Assembly: GCF_036639235.1 (NCBI RefSeq)
Contig: NZ_JAVWJB010000005.1
Location: 1 to 64,000 of the forward strand
DNA length: 64,000 bases
Source: Clostridium_AB sp036639235
GTDB taxonomy: Bacteria > Bacillota > Clostridia > Clostridiales > Caloramatoraceae
Reading direction: 5' to 3'
Shown one piece after another: positions 52,814 through 61,121 of the stretch. Each line of letters opens with the position of its first letter. The first letter of the stretch is position 1. The position numbers and the translations under genes were made by a program. The notes beneath the pieces were generated by a model that was not told the DNA's origin, did no database searches, and saw only the letters and a program-made list of their open reading frames with translations.

Positions 52814-52877
52814 TACAATACAATTTTCTCACAACTTATATTATATATAAAGAACCACCTTAATTGTATTTTACAAT
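52814..52877. promoter_or_regulatory. TACAAT/ATTGTA repeats, possible MocR operator
   Basis: In the divergent spacer between mocR and the tautomerase gene are TACAATACAAT (52814-52824) and an inverted pair ATTGTA-TTT-TACAAT (52863-52877). GntR-type regulators commonly bind such repeats, and autoregulation of mocR is typical. The repeats are seen; the function is inferred. Confidence 0.35.
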
Positions 52878-52908
52878 ATATGTGGCTTATATCAAAGAAC
52901 TATGACTA

Positions 52909-52937
52909 TTTACTTTAATAATAATGATATATATAAT
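52909..52937 (+). promoter_or_regulatory. Possible promoter of the tautomerase gene
   Basis: TTTACT (52909-52914), 17 nt, TATAAT (52932-52937), 35 nt upstream of the start. Confidence 0.4.
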
Positions 52938-52971
52938 AGGTTTAAGTAGTTTATATATAGGAGGATATTTT

Positions 52972-53328
52972 ATGCCTTATATTGATAGTAGCTTTAGCGG
53001 TAAGCTAACAACAAAGCATTCCGAAATTCTAAAAACGAAACTTGGAAAAGCGATTGAAATCCTACCTGGAAAGTCTGAGCAGTGGCTGTTTCTTAAGTTT
53101 AAGGATGGAGAAAGACTATACTTTCAAGGAGAAGAACTTAATAATGGAGCACTAGTTGAAATTAAAATGATAGGCTCTAAGAGTAGAGATGAAAAAGAAG
53201 CACTTACCAAAGAAATATGTAATATTTACAATGAGTGCCTTGGGATAGATCCTAAGCATATTTATATTATTTTCTCTGAAGTATCAACAGATAACTTTGG
53301 ATGGAATGGAAAATTATTTAATCTTTAA
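52972..53328 (+). CDS. MIF/phenylpyruvate tautomerase-related protein
   Basis: A 118-residue protein of the macrophage migration inhibitory factor fold. Met-Pro at the start (MPYIDSSFSG) leaves the catalytic-type N-terminal proline after Met removal. IYIIFSEVSTDNFGWNGKLF at the end is the family's conserved tryptophan/asparagine-glycine close. The usual first-Pro tautomerase chemistry is likely but untested. The upstream in-frame start is not used: AGGAGG lies just before the ATG at 52972. Confidence 0.85.
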   Translation: MPYIDSSFSGKLTTKHSEILKTKLGKAIEILPGKSEQWLFLKFKDGERLYFQGEELNNGALVEIKMIGSKSRDEKEALTKEICNIYNECLGIDPKHIYIIFSEVSTDNFGWNGKLFNL

Positions 53329-53334
53329 CATAAT

Positions 53335-53355
53335 GCCGCCTATAAGGCGGCTTTT
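53335..53355 (+). terminator. Terminator after the tautomerase gene
   Basis: GCCGCC pairs with GGCGGC around TATAA and is followed by TTTTG, 6 nt after the stop codon. Confidence 0.82.
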
Positions 53356-53420
53356 GTATAAACATAATTACACATAAATCAAACATACTATTATATAAGT
53401 AATATTAAGGAGGTTTTATT

Positions 53421-54143
53421 ATGGGAAACGTTGCAGCTTTTTTCGATATAGATGGTACCCTTTACAGAGAGGGACTTATAACAGAGGTCTTTAAAAAACT
53501 TATTAAGTATGAAATAATAGAATCAGAAAAGTGGTATAAGGAAGTAAAACCTGAATACCAAAAATGGGATAGACGTCTTGGTGTATATGATGACTACCTT
53601 TTAAAAATGGCTGATATTTATATAGACGCTATTAAGGGTCTTCATAAATCACAGGTTGAGTTTATTGCTGATAAGGTTATTAACCAAAAAGGTGATAGAG
53701 TTTATAAATACACTAGGGATATGATTAAATGGCATAAAGACCAGGGCCACTATGTAATTACTATTTCAGGTAGCCCCCAGGAGCTTGTTCGTGAAATGTC
53801 TAAAAAACATGGCTTCCATGATTATCGTGGAACTGAATATGTTATTGAAAATGATATCTATACAGGTGAATGCTACCCTATGTGGGATAGCGTTAATAAA
53901 CAAAAAGCTATTCACCAATTTGTAGAAAAGTATGATTTAGACCTTAGTAAAAGTTATGCTTATGGTGATACTAGTGGAGACTTCTCTATGTTTACACTTG
54001 TAGGTAATCCTGTATGCATTAATGCTACTAGAGAACTTTTAGATAAGGTTATAACAGATGATATTGTGAAGGAAAAAGCTAGAATTATAGTAGAGCGAAA
54101 GGATGTTATATACAAACTTTCTCCAAATGAACTTCACTTATAA
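53421..54143 (+). CDS. HAD-IB family hydrolase (SerB-like)
   Basis: A 240-residue phosphatase-fold protein. The nucleophile motif is FFDIDGTLYREG (residues about 8-19, DxD), motif II is ITISGSPQELVREM (about residues 113-126), and the acidic motif is AYGDTSGDFSMFTLVG (about residues 179-194). The cap is mainly helical, as in SerB and similar enzymes. The substrate is unknown. AAGGAGGT precedes the ATG. It lies 20 nt before the class V aminotransferase and is probably cotranscribed with it. Confidence 0.9.
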   Translation: MGNVAAFFDIDGTLYREGLITEVFKKLIKYEIIESEKWYKEVKPEYQKWDRRLGVYDDYLLKMADIYIDAIKGLHKSQVEFIADKVINQKGDRVYKYTRDMIKWHKDQGHYVITISGSPQELVREMSKKHGFHDYRGTEYVIENDIYTGECYPMWDSVNKQKAIHQFVEKYDLDLSKSYAYGDTSGDFSMFTLVGNPVCINATRELLDKVITDDIVKEKARIIVERKDVIYKLSPNELHL

Positions 54144-54163
54144 CATCTACTAAGGAGGCAAAA

Positions 54164-55318
54164 ATGAAAAGAATTTACCTAGACAATGCAGCAACAACCT
54201 TCCCAAAGGCACCAAATGTTGCGCAGACTATGTCTGACTATATACTTAATAATGGTAGTAACGTAGGACGTGGAAGCTATGCTTCCTCCTATAGTGCTGG
54301 CCAAGTAGTATACGAAACACGTGAGATGTTATGTGATTTATTTAATTTTAACGACCCTTTAAATGCGGTTTTTACATCTAATATTACACAAAGTCTTAAC
54401 ATGATAATTAGAGGATATCTTAAGAAAGGTGATCATGTAATTATTTCATCAATGGAACATAATGCTGTTGTTAGACCACTTGTATCTATGGAGAGCCTTG
54501 GAATAGAAGTAGATAGAGTACAGTGTAATGTTGAGGGTAAGCTTAATGTAAGTGACATTGAACCACTTATTAAAGAAAATACTAAGCTTCTTATTATGAC
54601 ACATGCTTCTAATGTATGTGGTACTATTTTACCACTTGAAGAGGTAGGTAAGATATGTAAACGTCATAATATTCACTTTGTTATAGATACAGCTCAAACT
54701 GCTGGTGTTTATGATATTGACTTTAATAAGTTTAATCTAAGTGCCTTAACTTTTACTGGTCATAAGGGACTTCTTGGTCCCCAGGGAATCGGTGGTTTTT
54801 TAATTGATATGGATTTTGCTAACGAAATTAAATCTATAAATGAAGGTGGTACAGGAAGTCTTTCTGAATCTGAAATTCAGCCAAGCTATATGCCGGATAA
54901 GTTCGAGTCAGGTACTCTTAACCTACCTGGTATATATGGTCTTAATGCTTCACTTAAGTACCTTAAAGATCATGGTATAGATTCTATTCGAGAAACCGAA
55001 ACTTCTTTAACTAAAGAATTTATTGATGGTGTTTTAAATATTAATAGTGCAGAAATTGCAGGTATTAAAGGTACTGATGGTAGAACATCTACTATTTCCA
55101 TTAATTTTAAGGATTATGATAACTCAGAAGTTGCATTTATCTTAGATAGGGAATACGGTATTATGACTAGAGTTGGACTACACTGTGCACCTAATGCGCA
55201 CAAAACTCTAAACACTTTCCCATCAGGAACTGTTAGATTCTCATTTGGTCACTTTAACACATCTGATGAAGCAAAATATGCAATTGATAGTATTAACAAA
55301 ACACTAAAATCCCTATAA
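54164..55318 (+). CDS. Aminotransferase class V-fold PLP enzyme (cysteine desulfurase-like)
   Basis: A 384-residue PLP protein of the Csd/NifS type. MKRIYLDNAATTFPKAPNV at the N-terminus, SSMEHNAVVRPLV (PLP-stacking His), VIDTAQTAGV and the PLP lysine TGHKGLLGPQGIGG (about residues 199-212) are visible. The C-terminal RVGLHCAPNAHKTL contains the cysteine that would take sulfur (about residue 346). It may be a cysteine desulfurase or selenocysteine lyase; no sulfur acceptor gene is adjacent. It differs from the nifS at 59813. Confidence 0.9.
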   Translation: MKRIYLDNAATTFPKAPNVAQTMSDYILNNGSNVGRGSYASSYSAGQVVYETREMLCDLFNFNDPLNAVFTSNITQSLNMIIRGYLKKGDHVIISSMEHNAVVRPLVSMESLGIEVDRVQCNVEGKLNVSDIEPLIKENTKLLIMTHASNVCGTILPLEEVGKICKRHNIHFVIDTAQTAGVYDIDFNKFNLSALTFTGHKGLLGPQGIGGFLIDMDFANEIKSINEGGTGSLSESEIQPSYMPDKFESGTLNLPGIYGLNASLKYLKDHGIDSIRETETSLTKEFIDGVLNINSAEIAGIKGTDGRTSTISINFKDYDNSEVAFILDREYGIMTRVGLHCAPNAHKTLNTFPSGTVRFSFGHFNTSDEAKYAIDSINKTLKSL

Positions 55319-55345
55319 AAAAGGACTGGCAAAGCCAGTCCTTTT
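55316..55345. terminator. Bidirectional terminator
   Basis: AAAAAGGACTGGC pairs with GCCAGTCCTTTT around AAA, with T-runs on both sides, between convergent genes. Confidence 0.9.
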
Positions 55346-55364
55346 CTTTTTAAGAAGATATATA

Positions 55365-56258
55365 TTAAACTGTAGTTGGGATAACGTACTTATTTGATTT
55401 GATTAGGTAGTTCCCCTCTTCAACGTTAATAAATAGATATGCTCCATCTTGATTAGTTTTAGTATATGCAACTGGTGTAAGAGTATCACTTTCCCCAACT
55501 CTGTATAGAGTAACATCAGCATTTGGTACTGCAAGATTATTACTATTAGTAATAAGTCCACTTACTGTACCACGTGATGCAGCTGGATTTGGTTGAATGT
55601 TTGCTTGAACATTTATAATTTGTCCACCTGAAGTAATCTGAGTAGTAGAAGTAAAGTTAAAGTAGCCAAGTCCATCTATTTTTACCTTATAGCTATCTTG
55701 TGGCACATCTGAAAATACAAACTGTCCATACTGGTTAGTAAATGAAACCGCAAATAGTTCTTCATCTCCATTTGCTGTAACAGTATAAAGACTTACTGCT
55801 GCACCATTAATTGGGACCCCTGTATCTGACCTAAACGCATCCCCTGCAATAATACCAAGATTAACATTAGGGTCAGCTGTCATTGTAAAATTCTTAGTAA
55901 CTGACTGACTAGATAAAAACGAGAATTGTAATGCTTCTTCTAATTCATATCCAGGTGCAGATGCAAAAATTCTATAATTATCACCTGCTGGGAATGGGCT
56001 AAATACATATGTTCCATCTGATGCAGTAAATGTATGTGCAAGTGGCTCATATGTTGAGCTCATAATCTTAATTAAAGCCCCAGAAACTGGTTGCCCTTCT
56101 GGATCTACTACTTCACCTGTAATAGTGCCTCCCCCAAGGTTTGGGTTTGGATCAAGTGATAGGTCTAATCTAATTTCCTCTCCTATCTGATCTATAAGCT
56201 TCTTTTGAGATTGCCCTAGAACATACATATCCTGTCTTACATCATTGATTACTGTCAT
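55365..56258 (-). CDS. Carboxypeptidase regulatory-like domain repeat protein
   Basis: A 297-residue protein with three beta-sandwich repeats of the carboxypeptidase regulatory-like type, each with a G-x-V...G-x-P-V-x-x-A-x-V...DG-x-Y-x-F pattern: TITGEVVDPEGQPVSGALIK (near residue 45), IIAGDAFRSDTGVPINGAAV (near residue 137) and TVSGLITNSNNLAVPNADVT (near residue 233). There is no signal peptide or membrane anchor, and the first ~35 residues are a helical leader. Such repeat proteins occur on cell surfaces and spore coats; the location is unknown. It is divergent from a paralogue at 56476. Confidence 0.85.
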   Translation of the reverse strand: MTVINDVRQDMYVLGQSQKKLIDQIGEEIRLDLSLDPNPNLGGGTITGEVVDPEGQPVSGALIKIMSSTYEPLAHTFTASDGTYVFSPFPAGDNYRIFASAPGYELEEALQFSFLSSQSVTKNFTMTADPNVNLGIIAGDAFRSDTGVPINGAAVSLYTVTANGDEELFAVSFTNQYGQFVFSDVPQDSYKVKIDGLGYFNFTSTTQITSGGQIINVQANIQPNPAASRGTVSGLITNSNNLAVPNADVTLYRVGESDTLTPVAYTKTNQDGAYLFINVEEGNYLIKSNKYVIPTTV

Positions 56259-56436
56259 GAAATCACCTCTTTAATATATTAGTACCAATTAGCACTCATA
56301 TATTGTATTCAATAATCCAAATTAGTTTCCAAATATTTAATAATAAAATTTATATACTACATTAGAAACTATCCTTTGTTTATATTAGCAATTTAATATA
56401 TGTAATATATTTATTTAAAAAGTTCTAAACAATACT

Positions 56437-56473
56437 CTTTAATCATAGAATTTTAATAATTCTATCATTAAAG
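56437..56473 (+). promoter_or_regulatory. 16-bp inverted repeat overlapping a ribosome binding site
   Basis: CTTTAATCATAGAATT (56437-56452) and AATTCTATCATTAAAG (56458-56473) match in 15 of 16 pairs around a 5-nt loop. The 3' arm takes in the AAAG of the AAAGGTG site of the following gene, so folding in mRNA would hide it. As there is no T-run, it looks like translational control rather than a terminator. Confidence 0.5.
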
Positions 56474-56475
56474 GT

Positions 56476-57258
56476 GTGAATATTACTGTGTTTCGAATAA
56501 AAACTACCTGTAGTCAAATAAAAATAAATTCCACTATAGACCCACATAAATATACATTCCCTATAATATATGGTATTGTAACTAGTAAAAATAAACCATT
56601 ATATAATGTTTGCATTAGTATTACAACCCAATCTCTCGAACCTATAACCTGCTGTTATACTGATACTCAAGGCAAATTTCAAATAAATGTTTCTTTACCA
56701 AACATCATTTATATTTTAGCTTCGCATAAAGGATATAGAATATACTCTAAAAAACTAATAATAAATAATATATGTTCCCCTTATAATATAAAGTTAGAAA
56801 AAGAACCAGATTATAAAAATATAATAATTGGAAAAATAGTTGATGAAAAAAATAACCCTATATCCTATGCTAATATCTCAATTAAGGAACTAGGTATACA
56901 GATTTTTACCAACGAAAATGGGGATTTTATTATTGATAATATTCCACGGGGTACCTATCATTTTTCTGTCACTTCCCAGTTTTATAAATCATGTATAAGA
57001 AAGATTATAGTAAATTGTACTCAAAATGTTTATAATTTAAAAACAATTATGCTAACTGGAAAACTAATATCAGGTACAGTACACGGTCTTATTCAATGCG
57101 ACAACAGTAATCCAATTCCTAATGCACTTGTTGTTCTATTTGATGCGGCTAAACATATTCCAATACGGTATACCTATACTAACCAAGATGGTATTTATTT
57201 ATTTGGAAATGTTCCCCTTGGTGAATACTTTATAAAAGCCAATAAGACTAATATTTAA
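56476..57258 (+). CDS. Carboxypeptidase regulatory-like domain repeat protein (paralogue)
   Basis: A 260-residue protein with three predicted regulatory-like repeats (IYGIVTSKNKPLYNVCISIT, IIGKIVDEKNNPISYANISI and TVHGLIQCDNSNPIPNALVV), the last ending YTNQDGIYLFGNVPLGEYFI, close to the end of the neighbour's last repeat. It is more AT-rich than neighbours and carries many cysteines. No signal peptide. The start is uncertain: GTG at 56476 is in frame but has no ideal site, and GTG at 56488 lies after AAAGGTG. It runs away from the paralogue at 55365. Confidence 0.78.
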   Translation: MNITVFRIKTTCSQIKINSTIDPHKYTFPIIYGIVTSKNKPLYNVCISITTQSLEPITCCYTDTQGKFQINVSLPNIIYILASHKGYRIYSKKLIINNICSPYNIKLEKEPDYKNIIIGKIVDEKNNPISYANISIKELGIQIFTNENGDFIIDNIPRGTYHFSVTSQFYKSCIRKIIVNCTQNVYNLKTIMLTGKLISGTVHGLIQCDNSNPIPNALVVLFDAAKHIPIRYTYTNQDGIYLFGNVPLGEYFIKANKTNI

Positions 57259-57275
57259 TCAGTACTTATTGGCTT
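57236..57275. terminator. Inverted repeat covering two convergent gene ends
   Basis: AAGCCAATAAG (57236-57246) and CTTATTGGCTT (57265-57275) are perfect complements. The stop codons of the repeat protein gene (+) and the MOSC-like gene (-), which overlap by 4 nt, lie between. It probably acts as a hairpin at the end of both transcripts; no long T-run is present. Confidence 0.5.
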
Positions 57276-57680
57276 CAAATTTGAATTTATATTAATTTCG
57301 CCCTCTTCAATTACATCTCCGTAAAAAATGTTCTTTAAAGGACATCTACTCTTAAGAATGCTTTCTATATTACAACCTTCAAAGCATCTTTTAGATATAT
57401 TAGTTACTATAATCTTAGCCTTATCAATAATAATAACGTCACCTATAGAAATATCCATATTCCCATCTATTATTATATTAGCATTAAATCTTTTAGTACA
57501 AAGTCCGTTAATCTTATCAATTTTCTCAAGATCATCCTTAAAAATAAATGATAAATTACGTCCCTTTTTAGAGGACTTTTTGTCCTCCTTTATTCCAACT
57601 TCCCTTGTTAAATATATACTACTTGGGTAATTCTCCACATCATCAGCTGACTTGTAGTATATCTTATATATACTTGCCAT
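57255..57680 (-). CDS. MOSC-domain-like protein
   Basis: A 141-residue protein with the strand pattern of a short MOSC domain (sulfur-carrier fold of molybdenum cofactor sulfurases): LSFIFKDDLEKI, ANIIIDGN, ISIGDVIIIDKAKIIVTNIS and RCFEGCNI, where the last Cys is at the usual MOSC position. The assignment is by pattern only. The start codon overlaps the EFR1-type gene's stop (TAATG) without its own strong ribosome site, so translation depends on the upstream gene. Confidence 0.6.
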   Translation of the reverse strand: MASIYKIYYKSADDVENYPSSIYLTREVGIKEDKKSSKKGRNLSFIFKDDLEKIDKINGLCTKRFNANIIIDGNMDISIGDVIIIDKAKIIVTNISKRCFEGCNIESILKSRCPLKNIFYGDVIEEGEININSNLKPISTD

Positions 57681-58435
57681 TATAATCTATATTGGTCAAT
57701 TTTATGACCCTTATATAAAAACGCATTAACAGGACATGTATGCACACATTTTAAACACCCAATACAGTCTTCCCTAAATATAAATTCATCTGCCACTGTA
57801 ATATTTTTAGTTGGGCAGTTTTTTGAACATTTACTACACATAACGCATTTATCCATGTCAACAGTAAGATTCTTTTTTGCCCATGTCTTATACTTTTTAG
57901 TAAAAATATTATGAATAGGTCTTGCAGCTATTTCCCTAACTTTTGAACAGTCTACTAATGTATTAACATTATTTAAAAATCCGTTAACTATTCTATCAAC
58001 ATGATCCTTTGCCCCTTCTTTTTTAAGGTTAATTTCTTCCTTAGTAGGCTTTTTAAATCCCTTTGCTAAGAAGAAATTATTTGGCATTAAAACTTCTGCC
58101 TCTATAGCTACTTTATAGGATTTACCTTGAAGAATCTCTCTAACCTCTCTTATGGCTACACTACTATTTCCACCTGGAGTTGATATAATAATGGCGCTAC
58201 GGTTATTCCCTTCTGGTAGCTTATTAACTAGATAATCAATAAAGTATCTTGGAAATAAGTCTACATATACAGGTGCTGCAAGTATTAAAAAATCATAGTC
58301 ATCTGTAATATTTTTTTTCTTAATAATATTTATATTTTTAATTTCAACTTCATTTTCTTTAAACTTGTCCTTAAATAGCCTAGCTACAAATTCTGTGTTT
58401 CCTGTTCCTGAAAAATATACAATACTTCCCTTCAT
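57680..58435 (-). CDS. EFR1 family ferrodoxin (flavodoxin fold plus two [4Fe-4S] motifs)
   Basis: A 251-residue soluble electron-transfer protein. The N-terminal flavodoxin-like part has IVYFSGTGNTEFVARLF (residues about 5-21, FMN phosphate loop) and STPGGNSSVAIREV. Two ferredoxin motifs end it: CVMCSKCSKNCP (about residues 199-210) and CIGCLKCVHTCP (about residues 225-236). Likely an electron carrier of unknown partner. AGGAGGAC precedes the ATG. It is followed by the MOSC-like gene with overlap. Confidence 0.93.
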   Translation of the reverse strand: MKGSIVYFSGTGNTEFVARLFKDKFKENEVEIKNINIIKKKNITDDYDFLILAAPVYVDLFPRYFIDYLVNKLPEGNNRSAIIISTPGGNSSVAIREVREILQGKSYKVAIEAEVLMPNNFFLAKGFKKPTKEEINLKKEGAKDHVDRIVNGFLNNVNTLVDCSKVREIAARPIHNIFTKKYKTWAKKNLTVDMDKCVMCSKCSKNCPTKNITVADEFIFREDCIGCLKCVHTCPVNAFLYKGHKIDQYRL

Positions 58436-58447
58436 GATGTCCTCCTT

Positions 58448-58621
58448 CTAGCTATCTAGTCTATCCATAGGTGATTCAGTTTCCCTACACCATCTAACCT
58501 TAATACAAACACCAAGGTTTCTTGGACAAAATCTACATAGACAATCTCTTAAGTCACCTTCACATCTACCTGTTTCAAAGTCTTGGCACTTTTTACAGTT
58601 ACTATTAATTATCTTTTTCAT
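58448..58621 (-). CDS. Cysteine-rich small protein (57 residues)
   Basis: A 57-residue basic protein with eight cysteines spaced as zinc- or cluster-binding pairs (NCKKCQDFETGRC, CLCRFCPRNLGVC, RWC). No family recognised. AGGGGG precedes the ATG at 58621, and a terminator hairpin ends only a few nt upstream, so it is read either by terminator readthrough from thiI or from an unseen promoter. It is 12 nt before the EFR1-type gene on the same strand. A longer frame through the terminator is not coding. Confidence 0.7.
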   Translation of the reverse strand: MKKIINSNCKKCQDFETGRCEGDLRDCLCRFCPRNLGVCIKVRWCRETESPMDRLDS

Positions 58622-58636
58622 ATATCCCCCTAAAAA

Positions 58637-58661
58637 AGGCATGAAGACTCTCTTCATGCCT
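58637..58661 (-). terminator. Terminator after thiI
   Basis: AGGCATGAAGA pairs with TCTTCATGCCT around a GAG loop, followed on the minus strand by TTTTTTA. It lies 7 nt after the thiI stop. Confidence 0.85.
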
Positions 58662-58667
58662 AGTTTC

Positions 58668-59813
58668 TTAAAGTTTAAATATTTCTGAGTCTCTAACAGC
58701 TTCCTCAAGCATTTCTTGAATATTTTCGATTTTTGTTTCTGATGCTTCAATATCCTCAAGTCTTGGCTTAGTCTTAGGGTGTTTTGGAACAAATATAGTA
58801 CAGCAATCTTCATATGGAAGAATTGATGTTTCGTATGTTCCAATTTCACGGCTAATATCAACTATGTCTGTTTTGTCCATACCAACAAGTGGTCTAAATA
58901 CAGGCATTTGAACAGCAGCATTAGTTACATACATACTTTCAAGTGTTTGTGATGCTACCTGGCCTAAACTTTCACCTGTTACAAGAGATAGCGCACCTTC
59001 TTTTTTACAGATCATCTCTGCAATTTGCATCATATATCTTCTCATTATTATTGTTAATTCATCATGACGACACTTATCTATAATATCCATTTGTATCTTA
59101 GTAAATGGTACTACATATAGCTTCATTCCACCTGTATAAGTTGAAAGAATCTTAGCAAGGTCAATAACCTTCTCCTTAGCTCTTTCACTTGTGTATGGAT
59201 GTGAGTGGAAGTAAATTGATATAATCTCAAGTCCTCTCTTAGCCATCATATATCCAGCAACAGGGCTATCTATACCACCTGAAAGTAGTAATCCTCCCTT
59301 ACCTGCTGTTGAATATGGCATTCCTGCAACGCCTTTGATTTCCTTAGAAAATACATATACTCTATCACGTACCTCTACTCTTACAACAACCTCTGGGTTA
59401 TGTACATCTACCTTTAAGTGATTCATCTTAGAAAGAATTATTCCTCCAACCTTTCTTGATGTTTCCATTGAGTTAAGTGGAAATGACTTATCTCCCCTTT
59501 TTGACTCAACCTTAAAGGTTTTAACGTCTCCTAGTTCCTTAAGCTGGTTAACAGCAGCTTCTCCTATAGCCTCAGGGTTCTTCTCTACAACATCCGCAAC
59601 TGATACTGAAAGAACACCAAAAGTCTTTCTGATTAAATCTATGTGCTCTGGGTTTGAACTTTCAATAAATAATCGCCCTGAATCCTTTTTCATTACTATG
59701 TCGTTACCAATTTTGTTCTTAATTTTCTTAATAAGCATATTTTCAAAGCTTTTTCTATTAAGTCCCTTAAGAGTAATTTCACTTGCAAATTTAACAAGTA
59801 GTAATTTTTCCAT
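58668..59813 (-). CDS. thiI: tRNA 4-thiouridine synthase ThiI
   Basis: Adds sulfur to uridine 8 of tRNA (and in some bacteria feeds thiamine thiazole synthesis). It has 381 residues: an N-terminal ferredoxin-like and THUMP region to about residue 165 and a PP-loop domain with LLSGGIDSPVAGYMMAKRG (about residues 174-192). No rhodanese domain is present, typical of clostridial ThiI. The start overlaps the nifS stop (TAATG) after GGAGG, so the desulfurase and ThiI are translated together, the usual pairing. Confidence 0.96.
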   Translation of the reverse strand: MEKLLLVKFASEITLKGLNRKSFENMLIKKIKNKIGNDIVMKKDSGRLFIESSNPEHIDLIRKTFGVLSVSVADVVEKNPEAIGEAAVNQLKELGDVKTFKVESKRGDKSFPLNSMETSRKVGGIILSKMNHLKVDVHNPEVVVRVEVRDRVYVFSKEIKGVAGMPYSTAGKGGLLLSGGIDSPVAGYMMAKRGLEIISIYFHSHPYTSERAKEKVIDLAKILSTYTGGMKLYVVPFTKIQMDIIDKCRHDELTIIMRRYMMQIAEMICKKEGALSLVTGESLGQVASQTLESMYVTNAAVQMPVFRPLVGMDKTDIVDISREIGTYETSILPYEDCCTIFVPKHPKTKPRLEDIEASETKIENIQEMLEEAVRDSEIFKL

Positions 59814-60955
59814 TATTTTATCCTCCTTAAAAAAGGTAGTACCTTTTTAATTGCATCTATTGTCTTATTAATTTCTTCAACAGTATTCATATGTGAAAAA
59901 CTAAATCTAATGGTTCCCTCAACATATTTTGGTGAAAGTCCAATTGCTGGAAGTACATAATTCTTATCTGAGGCCTTCTTAGCTGAACAAGCTGACCCTG
60001 TTGATACGAATATATTATAATCCTCTAATGAGTGAAGTAATACTTCTCCGCGAACTCCACCAAAAGATACACTTAATATATTATCAACATGAAGTTCATC
60101 AACTGGGCTATTTATTATTATATCATCAATTGATAAAAGCCCCTTAATAAAATGCTCCTTAAGTCCTCTTATATACTGTTTATTCCCTTCAAAGTTCTCC
60201 CTTGCTATTCTAGCTGCAACTCCAAAACCTGATATACCAGGAACATTTTCTGTTCCACCTCTTCTATCCATTTCTTGACCCCCACCTTGAATAAGCGGTC
60301 TTAACACTAGGTTCTTCTTAACATATAGTGCCCCAACGCCTTTAGGTCCATGTATTTTATGACTACTTAGTGATAAAAGATCTACATCCATTTTTATAAC
60401 ATCAATTTCTACCTTAGATAGAGACTGAACTGCATCAACGTGAACCTTTGCTTTCTTAGACTTATCACGGACTATTTTAACTATATCAGAAATAGGTTGA
60501 ATTGACCCTATTTCATTATTAACATGCATAACTGATACAAGCTTAGTATTACCCTTAATACTTTCTATAAGCTTTTCCAAGTCCACTATACCATTTGAAT
60601 CTACTGGAAGATATGTAACCTCCACTCCGTCCTTCTCTAATTCCTTAAGTGTTTGAAGCATGCTTTTGTGTTCAAACCCTGAAACAATAACATGATCCCC
60701 GCTTTTAACAAGACCCTTTATTGCAGTATTATTTGACTCACTTCCACCAGATGTAAAAATAATATCTGTCTGTGCTGAATTTATAAGCTTTGCAATACTT
60801 TCCCTTGAAGTTTTAATCTTCTTCTCCGCATCTATTCCCATCTTATACGCTGCTGATGGATTTCCATAACAGTTCTCTAAGCAGTCTACAACTTCTTCAA
60901 CAACCTCCTTATAAGGTTTTGTTGTAGCGCTATTATCTAAATATATAATATCCAT
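59813..60955 (-). CDS. Cysteine desulfurase (NifS/IscS-like)
   Basis: A 380-residue PLP enzyme that takes sulfur from L-cysteine and here probably passes it to ThiI. DIIYLDNSATTKPYKEVVEE at the N-terminus, GFEHKSMLQTL (PLP His), VDAVQS, the PLP lysine LSSHKIHGPKGVGALYV (about residues 196-212) and the persulfide loop VSTGSACSAKK (about residues 316-326, Cys) are visible. GGAGCG precedes the ATG. It overlaps thiI by 1 nt, and a TATAAT -10 box lies near 60998-61003. Confidence 0.95.
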   Translation of the reverse strand: MDIIYLDNSATTKPYKEVVEEVVDCLENCYGNPSAAYKMGIDAEKKIKTSRESIAKLINSAQTDIIFTSGGSESNNTAIKGLVKSGDHVIVSGFEHKSMLQTLKELEKDGVEVTYLPVDSNGIVDLEKLIESIKGNTKLVSVMHVNNEIGSIQPISDIVKIVRDKSKKAKVHVDAVQSLSKVEIDVIKMDVDLLSLSSHKIHGPKGVGALYVKKNLVLRPLIQGGGQEMDRRGGTENVPGISGFGVAARIARENFEGNKQYIRGLKEHFIKGLLSIDDIIINSPVDELHVDNILSVSFGGVRGEVLLHSLEDYNIFVSTGSACSAKKASDKNYVLPAIGLSPKYVEGTIRFSFSHMNTVEEINKTIDAIKKVLPFLRRIK

Positions 60956-61121
60956 AAATATCGCTCCTAAATCTACTCTTAAGTATTTACCATAACTATT
61001 ATAATGTAAAATTAGATTTTTTTATATGGTTATATTAATTTTTTTAATAACTATAGTATTCACATGTTAAAAATATAAATTCTGGGAAAGCTAATTAAAA
61101 TTTAATTTTGAGGTGATTTTT

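Noticed and set aside
58624..58861. N-terminal extension of the Cys-rich small protein.
   Set aside because: It runs through a terminator and out of frame over thiI; the ribosome binding site supports ATG 58621.
60995..61025. A full promoter for nifS-thiI.
   Set aside because: TATAAT is present on the minus strand, but no acceptable -35 lies 16-18 nt away.
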